NCBI GenBank assembly: GCA_037447655.1
Contig: JBBHKE010002620.1
Span: 254,881 to 274,880, forward strand
DNA length: 20,000 bases
Reading direction: 5' to 3'
Source: Zygnema cylindricum
Taxonomy: Eukaryota; Streptophyta; Zygnematophyceae; Zygnematales; Zygnemataceae
Shown here piece after piece: positions 18,101 to 20,000 of this stretch. Position 1 is the stretch's first letter; every line of letters begins with the position of its first letter. The notes under the pieces are model-generated. The model was not told where the DNA came from. It did no database searches and saw only the letters and a program-made list of their open reading frames with translations. Both the position numbers and the translations under genes were made by a program.

Positions 18101-19022
18101 CATTATTGTCAGAATAAGGAGCTTTATCCTGATTGGAAGTTCTGTCTGAGCGACGCCGGTCACAGGAAGTTGTTCGTGAATCCGAGGAAGGTGAGGGAGG
18201 GAGGGAGGGAGAGGGAGGGAAGGGAGGGAGAGATCACGGGGCGCAGGGCATGAAGAGATCAGGCGCGGCAGATCAGGATCAGAAATCAGGGAAAAGATTT
18301 GATGAATCGGTATCCGTCACTCACCTTTCACCTTTGTTGTACTTTTCTGTACTTTTTCTTTCAGACCAACCTCATGCAAGTCCATAAGGTTCTCGACCCG
18401 TTGGAGGGAGGACAGGATTTGAGTGCGGATGATGAGATGGTCCATAATCATTTTCAACAATATAATTTAAACGCTTTAACCGATTCCTCGAAAAAACGGT
18501 GCGGTCAAAAACATCCGATAGACGAGGACGTCGGTTGGTGGATATTGGACCTCCATTTGTCGGATACCGTGAAGAAAATAAAGGAGTGTCCGGTCAAAAA
18601 TCGCGATGTGAGATTATGTTTTCCTTCTACTTTTTGTTTTTGTTTCAACTTTTTCTTTTCCTTTCTACTTTTTCTTCTCCTTGTAGTTTTTCTTTTTCTT
18701 TCTTACTTTTTCTTCTCCTTCTCCTTCTCCTCCTCCTCGTTATCCTCGCTCCTTGGCTTTGTCACTTCATATTTCTGTTTTTTTTTTCTTTGGTCTTTTT
18801 TGTTTCCTTCGTCCTTTGTCTTTCTGTTTTTTTTTTATTTCGGTTCGTAAATAGTGTGGACTCGTGTATTTATTCCGTCTCCTTCTTTTCTTATTTTTCT
18901 TCTTCTCTGTTTCTCTTTTTCTCCTTATCTCCATTTCTCTTGTTTTCTCCTTTTCTCCTTTTCATTTTTTTGTCTTCTTCTTTTTTTTTATCTATATGCA
19001 GTGTATGGAGAAAATCGAGTGA
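6502..19022 (+). CDS. Spliced gene for a GT92 (DUF23) family glycosyltransferase, 13 exons, 564 residues
   Basis: Exons: 6502-6567, 7898-7948, 8440-8520, 9236-9305, 9757-9803, 10512-10622, 11405-11541, 13650-13812, 15144-15260, 16988-17245, 17861-18190, 18365-18607 and 19002-19022. All introns are GT-AG and the frame stays open throughout (1695 nt including the stop). The protein has a 22-residue tail, a membrane anchor (about 22-42), a Q-rich coiled-coil stem (about 94-142) and a basic linker (153-162). The catalytic region is about 180-540, with WEWFEYHRVIVGVDHF at 309-324, HDC at 372-374, and DLDEF at 389-393 as the likely metal/nucleotide-sugar site. GT92 members include plant beta-1,4-galactan synthases and nematode GALT-1; from that family knowledge a Golgi sugar-transfer role, perhaps galactosyl, is inferred. 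The acceptor is unknown. Related GT2-like families with a DxDEF motif are an alternative. The catalytic exons are the most secure and exon 1 the least. Confidence 0.85.
6852..7293. repeat. Foldback repeat in intron 1 with GCCACGTGGC-type arms
   Basis: The arm at 7022-7095 is similar to the inverted arm at 7210-7293; shared landmarks are ATAAAATAGTGT, AGTGGCCCA, GAGCCACRTGGC and GTGGTTA. A further partial copy of the arm lies at about 6951-7000. To its left are three GTGCGTATTTTAA-like units (6852-6930) of roughly 27 bp. No frame of interest lies within. A related copy, with the same internal block (7147-7175), lies in intron 7. Confidence 0.7.
7348..7445. repeat. GAGGGA purine tract in intron 1
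   Basis: A hexamer-like GAGGGA array of about 95 bp on the + strand. A second GA-rich block lies at 7640-7730 in the same intron. Both create low-complexity frames on either strand that are not genes. Confidence 0.85.
7898..7948 (+). CDS. Exon 2: membrane anchor exon (residues 23-39)
   Basis: The acceptor is TTTTTTCTTAAACAG and the donor GTAAGT; both boundaries are phase 0. The 17 codons read RLIVVFGVITFFFFGLM, an almost uninterrupted hydrophobic helix. With flanking F and V residues from exons 1 and 3 it makes a signal anchor of usual length. At 51 nt and phase 0/0 it could be skipped without changing the frame. Confidence 0.8.
8083..8350. repeat. CT-rich tract in intron 2
   Basis: Runs of CTCTCT alternate with CCCTC and TTCTCAT words across about 270 bp. 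It ends roughly 90 bp before the exon 3 acceptor and may strengthen the pyrimidine environment there. The S/L-rich 145- and 82-residue frames across it are products of the repeat. Confidence 0.85.
8440..8520 (+). CDS. Exon 3: luminal stem start (residues 40-66)
   Basis: The acceptor GGGGTTTTCAG and donor GTGAGT bound 27 codons in phase 0. The product begins VVYHQLSDDGSISLVGDVMT and is acidic and polar, as expected just after the anchor. There is no motif of its own. The CT-rich intron 2 repeat ends about 90 bp before the acceptor. Confidence 0.78.
8526..8683. repeat. Minisatellite of about 21-22 bp in intron 3
   Basis: About seven units of GAATGAAATTTATGGTTTTTT with small differences begin just after the exon 3 donor. 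On the minus strand this yields an FIQKTINFIRKTINF-like frame, which reflects the repeat rather than a protein. Confidence 0.85.
8905..9085. repeat. Minisatellite of about 21 bp in intron 3
   Basis: Roughly eight units follow GAATTTAGACGCAGAATTGAG, with GATGCAG and GGCGCAG variants. Units are contiguous with no unique spacers, so this is a minisatellite. It is unrelated in sequence to the 8526-8683 array in the same intron. Confidence 0.85.
9236..9305 (+). CDS. Exon 4: stem segment (residues 67-89)
   Basis: A long T-run plus CCTTTTGTTTAACAG precedes the exon, and GTAAGT follows at 9306. The 70 nt encode TSPARINTKTLLRNMAFELS and three more residues, ending in phase 1; the leftover A joins GT of exon 5 to make serine. 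The sequence is amphipathic and leads into the coiled coil. Confidence 0.78.
9757..9803 (+). CDS. Exon 5: coiled-coil start (residues 90-105)
   Basis: The acceptor is GGGATATACAG and the donor GTTACT. The 47 nt encode SSSKDQLQRLITDIEQ once joined to the last base of exon 4. L, L, I and I spaced three to four residues apart suggest the first heptads of a coiled coil. A second possible acceptor AG sits 4 bp downstream (ACAGGTAG) but would break the frame. Confidence 0.77.
10512..10622 (+). CDS. Exon 6: glutamine-rich coiled coil (residues 106-142)
   Basis: A poly-T run and ACAG precede 37 in-frame codons, and GTAATT follows. The product starts TKDAVDRQAEDLKKQREVLQ and continues with an A/Q-rich stretch. 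Hydrophobic residues at heptad-like spacing, many Q/E/K and no proline make a dimerising stem likely. The last 36 bases and the donor recur in degraded form at 10895-10946. Confidence 0.82.
10667..11092. repeat. CT/CA and GAGGGA tracts with a duplicated exon 6 edge (intron 6)
   Basis: The order is CTCTCC, then (AC)n at 10693-10718, then GAGGGA-type blocks at 10769-10802 and 10847-10888. Next comes a degraded copy of the end of exon 6 plus donor (10895-10946) and another GAGGGA block near 11062-11080. The overall order suggests a roughly 300-bp tandem duplication of exon 6 end, donor and purine tract. Confidence 0.7.
10895..10946 (+). pseudogene. Degenerate copy of exon 6 3' edge and donor
   Basis: The 52 bases match 10587-10638 at about 45 positions, covering 36 bases of exon, the GTAATT donor and the following intron bases TTAGGTTAAA. 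Its translation, LQIQGRQTSLLQ, remains in frame with the exon version LQIQGQQMSQLQ. No credible acceptor precedes it, only purine repeat, so it is probably not spliced in. Confidence 0.8.
11281..11420 (+). repeat. 72-bp duplication of the exon 7 acceptor region
   Basis: The block starting GAGCAATAGTA at 11281 recurs at 11353. Both copies proceed through TCTCTTT, GAATGTGA and AGGTTTCA. The first copy carries CAG at the splice position (11330-11332), the second TAG (11402-11404). Only the second gives a continuous reading frame; use of the first would insert 72 nt containing an in-frame TGA. Confidence 0.75.
11405..11541 (+). CDS. Exon 7: basic linker and entry to the catalytic region (residues 143-187)
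   Basis: The exon opens after GTGATAG and ends at AG|GTGAGA in phase 2. It encodes a serine-rich start, a basic stretch RKEKPRRREK (153-162), then SDDPKEWQQHKFVQHGTYGF. The basic stretch might be a protease-sensitive stem site, but that is speculation. Part of its 5' edge is duplicated upstream (11281-11348), and its 3' edge is repeated three times downstream in the intron. Confidence 0.82.
11552..11615. repeat. GAGGGA purine tract at the start of intron 7
   Basis: The tract begins directly at the donor GTGAGAGAGGGAGAGG and continues as GGGAG units to about 11615. A similar tract overlaps the exon 11 donor (18191-18235), so two donors of this gene run into purine repeats. Confidence 0.8.
11664..11990 (+). 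pseudogene. Three degenerate tandem copies of exon 7 3' edge with donors
   Basis: Copies end at 11727, 11845 and 11985, each like CATGGAACCTACGGTTTC of the real exon followed by CAATTCAG or a variant. Each is followed by GTAA (donors at 11728, 11846, 11986). Spacer sequence with AATCAGTTAAT and GTTTATTC also repeats, giving units of about 120-140 bp. Codons are disrupted by substitutions and small indels. They look like a decayed tandem duplication of the exon-intron junction. Confidence 0.8.
12262..12607. repeat. Second copy of the foldback repeat with an expanded 17-bp minisatellite (intron 7)
   Basis: The left part (12262-12352) resembles the intron 1 arm at 7012-7098, and the right end 12579-12607 matches 7147-7175 at 27 of 29 positions. 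Between them, instead of about 50 bp, lies an array of about 12 units of TAATGCTAATAAAGTAT (12358-12578, period 17). The parsimonious reading is that an internal TAATAAAGTRTT block expanded in this copy. Confidence 0.7.
12617..12919. mobile_element. Mariner-like MITE in intron 7, 303 bp, TA target duplication
   Basis: The ends CAGTGCTCACTACTGTTAAG (12617) and the complement of CACTGCCCACCACTATTAGT (ending 12919) are imperfect inverted repeats of about 31 bp. TA flanks both sides (12615-12616, 12920-12921), as for Tc1/mariner. The interior has several GATAACTTTATTTTCAAC-like units of about 26 bp and no coding capacity. It inserted immediately beside the foldback repeat. Confidence 0.7.
13126..13236. 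repeat. GGGAGAGG purine tract (intron 7)
   Basis: About 110 bp of GAGGGAGAGGG-type sequence on the + strand. It precedes the CT-rich block at 13459-13648 in the same intron, so complementary purine and pyrimidine tracts lie about 220 bp apart and could pair in the transcript. Confidence 0.8.
13459..13648. repeat. CT-rich tract ending at the exon 8 acceptor
   Basis: CTCTCC and CCCTCC units run for 190 bp straight into CTCGCCCAG of exon 8, so this repeat serves as the polypyrimidine tract for that splice. Reading frames that seem to join it to exon 8 are artefacts. Confidence 0.85.
13650..13812 (+). CDS. Exon 8: first part of catalytic region (residues 188-242), GC-rich
   Basis: The acceptor is CTCGCCCAG and the donor GTGAGT. 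Joined to AG of exon 7 it gives SSYRVSASKFVTTGLAALRM and continues with NFQGCVWFGNDG (212-223), resembling the start of GT92 domains with their conserved C and W. In 46 of its 54 full codons the third base is G or C, far above its neighbours (for example 7 of 27 in exon 3 and 17 of 37 in exon 6). Confidence 0.85.
13826..14300. repeat. 8-bp minisatellite (AAGATACT/AAGGTATT) in intron 8
   Basis: About 470 bp consist of AAGATACT alternating with AAGGTATT, AAGGTACT and AAGATGCT, often giving a 16-bp higher-order period. It begins 14 bp after the exon 8 donor. Stops occur in all frames. Confidence 0.9.
14301..14830. repeat. Degenerate GCAGTTTTT repeat in intron 8
   Basis: A loose repeat of GAGAATTTGCAGTTTTTCATGA-like units (spacing about 20-30 bp) continues from the 8-bp array to about 14830. 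F/C-rich plus-strand frames of 79-84 residues here come from the repeat. Confidence 0.7.
15090..15130. repeat. Poly-T tract before exon 9
   Basis: A T-run of roughly 38 bases with one A interruption (TTTATTTT) near its end lies just upstream of the exon 9 acceptor and acts as its pyrimidine tract. The length read here may be affected by sequencing slippage. Confidence 0.9.
15144..15260 (+). CDS. Exon 9: catalytic region (residues 243-281)
   Basis: It follows a T-run of about 35 bases and AAAAAACAG, and ends before GTACAT; both edges are phase 0. The product begins YEPVVLECNLKSKTGSTGGF and ends with an acidic/charged helix-like segment. Residue C250 may be structural. Intron 9 begins with a TTTTCC hexamer array directly after the donor. 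Confidence 0.82.
15265..15556. repeat. TTTTCC hexamer array at the start of intron 9
   Basis: Around 290 bp of TTTTCC with interruptions TTATTTCC and TTAATGATTTTTCC begins 5 bp after the exon 9 donor. The 124-residue K/G-rich minus-strand frame is the complement of this repeat. Confidence 0.9.
15560..16012. other. Unique-looking part of intron 9
   Basis: No repeat, splice-supported exon or RNA gene stands out. Plus- and minus-strand frames of 63-77 residues have no recognisable domain and no fitting splice sites in the gene's frame. Confidence 0.5.
16015..16263. repeat. Cluster of perfect short hairpins in intron 9
   Basis: Stems in order: CTTGAGAG with CTCTCAAG (16015-16034, loop 4); CTTGACC with GGTCAAG (16068-16085, loop 4); GGTCAAGAT with ATCTTGACC (16092-16119, loop 10); TCCTA with TAGGA (16181-16195, loop 5); AATAGCGAAATTCT with AGAATTTCGCTATT (16222-16263, loop 14). 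All stems pair perfectly. No T-run typical of a bacterial terminator follows, and the region sits inside an intron. Confidence 0.75.
16710..16965. repeat. Minisatellite of about 51 bp before exon 10
   Basis: Four to five units start ATTACCATCATTTATCACTA and continue TTGCTTAACCATCATTTATT (starts near 16710, 16753, 16805, 16856). They end about 25 bp before the exon 10 acceptor. The H/L-rich 87-residue frame is repeat-derived. Confidence 0.8.
16988..17245 (+). CDS. Exon 10: core GT92 segment (residues 282-367)
   Basis: The acceptor is GTTTAAACAG and the donor GTATAT; 86 codons in phase 0/0. It contains LTECSPPLFGELSG (292-305) and WEWFEYHRVIVGVDHFLMY (309-327), the most diagnostic block for GT92, where E-W-x-x-Y-H followed by G and F/Y is conserved. 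It ends YSVWWWGQ before the DxD exon. Confidence 0.9.
17266..17460. repeat. CT-rich tract in intron 10
   Basis: CTCTCC/CCCTCTCC units for about 195 bp begin 20 bp after the exon 10 donor. The plus frames extending exon 10 into S/L/P-rich sequence and the E/R/G-rich minus frames are artefacts of this tract. Confidence 0.85.
17474..17512 (+). pseudogene. Possible degenerate copy of exon 12 5' edge
   Basis: GCAGAACCTCCTGCAGGTCC followed by ACTACCTG resembles exon 12 start (CAGACCAACCTCATGCAAGT). About 16 of 20 positions agree in the best block, in the same relation to an AG acceptor. It lies upstream of exon 11, out of normal order. The match is short and could be chance. Confidence 0.4.
17641..17672 (+). 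pseudogene. Degenerate copy of exon 11 5' edge and acceptor
   Basis: GCAGTCGATCACATAACACG continuing ACTGCA matches the exon 11 junction (17857-17882) at 23 of 26 positions. The reading frame of exon 11 here meets TAA after three codons, so inclusion would truncate the protein. It lies about 216 bp before the true acceptor and is also preceded by a pyrimidine tract. Confidence 0.75.
17676..17818. repeat. AACTGATCAAA repeat in intron 10
   Basis: Units of about 11-12 bp (AAACTGATCAAA, AAACCGATCAAA) fill the space between the decoy and the true acceptor of exon 11. Confidence 0.85.
17861..18190 (+). CDS. Exon 11: DxD catalytic exon (residues 368-477)
   Basis: The acceptor is TTATTCTCCGCAG and the donor GTGAGG; 110 codons in phase 0/0. 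It begins SITQHDCIFRSRRTSKWITM and continues IDLDEFVDA: D389, D391 and E392 form the likely Mn2+/nucleotide-sugar motif. Downstream are WWGVHVCND, a YHWPGHYC segment and a GHRKLFV segment, with several cysteines likely to pair in the lumen. The first 26 bases around the acceptor have a decayed copy at 17641-17666. Confidence 0.92.
18191..18240. repeat. GGGAGGGA purine tract at the exon 11 donor
   Basis: The donor GTGAGG runs straight into GGAGGGAGGGAGAGGGAGGG. Runs of three G spaced by A would allow a G-quadruplex in the pre-mRNA next to this splice site. Intron 11 is the shortest intron (174 bp). Confidence 0.75.
18365..18607 (+). CDS. Exon 12: C-terminal catalytic segment (residues 478-558)
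   Basis: The acceptor is TTTCTTTCAG and the donor GTGAGA; 81 codons in phase 0/0. It encodes TNLMQVHKVLDPLEGG, where H484 fits the V-H position near the end of GT92 domains, then an acidic region with HNHFQQYN. After that comes a K/C-rich tail including KKRCGQKHP. Confidence 0.85.
18611..18990. repeat. Pyrimidine-rich TTTTTCTT/CTCCTT repeat filling intron 12
   Basis: Nearly the whole intron is T/C, mainly TTTTTCTTTT and TTCTCC words. Frames extending exon 12 into this sequence give an F/S/L-rich pseudo-membrane tail that I reject in favour of splicing to exon 13. Confidence 0.8.
19002..19022 (+). CDS. Exon 13: last seven codons and stop (residues 559-564)
   Basis: The acceptor TTATCTATATGCAG follows a long pyrimidine-rich stretch. 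The exon encodes CMEKIE and TGA. Reading through the exon 12 donor instead would add an unrelated F/S-rich tail from pyrimidine repeats, so a short final exon is more plausible. It remains the least constrained 3' part of the model. Confidence 0.68.
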   Translation, partial: CMEKIE

Positions 19023-19082
19023 TTTTTTTTGAAAAAAAGGGGTTCAATTTAAGTCCCAAAATATCTCGAGAAATTTACAACA

Positions 19083-19088
19083 AATAAA
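19083..19088 (+). promoter_or_regulatory. Candidate polyadenylation signal AATAAA
   Basis: AATAAA lies 61 bp after the stop codon. Another AATAAA lies at 19493-19498. Either could direct 3' end formation; the first is the usual distance. Whether this organism relies on AATAAA is unknown. Confidence 0.4.
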
Positions 19089-19535
19089 TACTAAAATGAT
19101 GTTTTTGACAAAAACAAAGTTTGTCTTATCTTATTTATTGATTGTTCTCAAATATTCTCAAATATTCTTTAGGGTTATATTTTCTGAATGTTAGTTGTTT
19201 TTAAGTTAATCCAGAAAGTCCGAAAGTTGTCGGAATTTTTTTTTGTCATTTTGTAGTATTTTTACTATTGAAAATATATTTACGCCTTTCTTTCGAAAAA
19301 AAAATCAATTTTAATATTTCAATACTCTTAAATCGTCAATACGAGAAGGTTTTGGCATAGAAAGACAAACATTTTTCAGTTTCAGTTTTCATTTTTCAAT
19401 TTTGTTTGTTAAAATTTACGTTCTGTGGAGGTTAAAACGTTTTTTAGAGGTTTTTTCCAATTTGGTGTAAAACTGTATAGATGTTTAATTAGAATAAAAG
19501 TTAGAAGAACGAGGAAAAAAACAAAAAATTAAAAG
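19089..19535. other. AT-rich downstream region, no gene seen
   Basis: No frame or RNA gene is supported. The sequence is AT-rich with short T-runs and leads into the CCCTAAAAA array. Confidence 0.5.
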
Positions 19536-19702
19536 CCCTAAAAACCCTAAAAACCCTAAATACCATAAAAACCCTAAAAACCCTAAAAACCTTAAAAACC
19601 CTGAAAACCCTGAAAACCCTGAAAACCCTAAAAACCCTAAAAACCTTAAAAACCCTGAAAACCCTGAAAACCCTAAAAACCTTAAAAACCCTTGAAACCC
19701 TC
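19536..19702. repeat. Telomere-like 9-mer array CCCTAAAAA / CCCTGAAAA
   Basis: About 18 units spaced 9 bp apart; most read CCCTAAAAA, others CCCTGAAAA, CCTTAAAAA or CCATAAAAA. On the minus strand this is TTTTTAGGG, resembling plant TTTAGGG and Chlamydomonas TTTTAGGG telomere repeats with extra T. Internal position and variants argue for an interstitial array or minisatellite rather than a chromosome end. Confidence 0.85.
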
Positions 19703-19984
19703 GAATAAGGTAAAAGACTTTATTTAGAGGTCAGGCAAAAATGGGCAGGACTCTAAGAGAGGAGAGGAGATAGAGATTTGTGAAATTGCAAGTTGTAAGA
19801 GTGAAATTTTAGTACTTTGATAGAATGTACTTTTGTTTCTAAAAATTAAATCGAAAATCCATTTGTTATGATTTGTTGTAGGTTTTTTTATCATTTCCAG
19901 TCGTTTTCGAATGTTTGAATACTAACGTGATTAATTATTTTGCTCAAAAGTTTTTTTTTTTTTTTTACATGTTTATGTATTTTG

Positions 19985-20000
19985 TAGTGTTGTGTATCGG
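19985..20000 (+). mobile_element. Truncated start of a second copy of the 598-935 element
   Basis: TAGTGTTGTGTATCGG differs from the left end of the upstream element (TAGTGTTGGGTATCGA, 596-611) at two positions. The window ends here, so only the terminus is visible. It could be chance at 14 of 16 positions, but the exact type of terminus makes a related insertion likely. Confidence 0.5.

Noticed and set aside
18608-18850. Hydrophobic C-terminal tail after exon 12
   Set aside because: The F/S/L-rich frame is pyrimidine intron repeat. The GTGAGA donor and a downstream acceptor give a short exon 13 instead.
19536-19702. True chromosome end
   Set aside because: The array is short, has many variant units and is followed by about 300 bp of ordinary sequence, so the window does not end in a telomere.

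Overview
This window is nuclear DNA from a eukaryote. The evidence is a single multi-exon gene whose twelve introns all obey GT-AG, very long simple-sequence tracts, and several short non-autonomous DNA transposons. The exact organism cannot be named from this sequence. AT-rich introns of 0.2-2.1 kb and a CCCTAAAAA-type repeat (resembling plant/algal telomere repeats) fit an alga or other protist, but this is a guess.

Layout. Positions 1-3378 are a transposon graveyard. It holds a palindrome-rich TACCCGAC segment, a 338-bp element with GTGTTGGGTATCG inverted ends (598-935), a 536-bp mariner-like MITE (941-1476), and two copies of one PIF/Harbinger-like MITE in opposite orientation (1841-2572 and 2618-3375) with TAA and TTA target duplications. 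Positions 3379-5590 contain no gene I can support, only a two-copy 96-bp repeat and a GAAAACT heptamer array. An almost pure pyrimidine tract of about 880 bp, built on the octamer CCCCCTCT, runs up to the start of the gene.

The gene, on the + strand, can be assembled from its first ATG (6502) to its stop (19022) in 13 exons that stay in one frame and give 564 residues. The protein is read as a type II Golgi/ER membrane glycosyltransferase of family GT92 (DUF23): a short cytoplasmic tail, a single membrane anchor encoded on its own 51-bp exon, a coiled-coil stem, a basic linker, then the catalytic domain with an E-W-x-x-Y-H segment and a D-L-D-E-F metal-binding motif. Other long reading frames are by-products of CT/GA repeats or transposon debris.

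The introns carry most of the oddities: degenerate tandem copies of exon edges with their splice sites (exons 6, 7, 11 and possibly 12), a foldback repeat family in introns 1 and 7, a mariner-like MITE in intron 7, seven or more minisatellites, and a run of perfect hairpins in intron 9. After the gene come an AATAAA signal, an 18-unit array of CCCTAAAAA-like 9-mers, and at the last bases what looks like the start of another copy of the 598-935 element. I see no RNA gene, CRISPR array or second protein gene.
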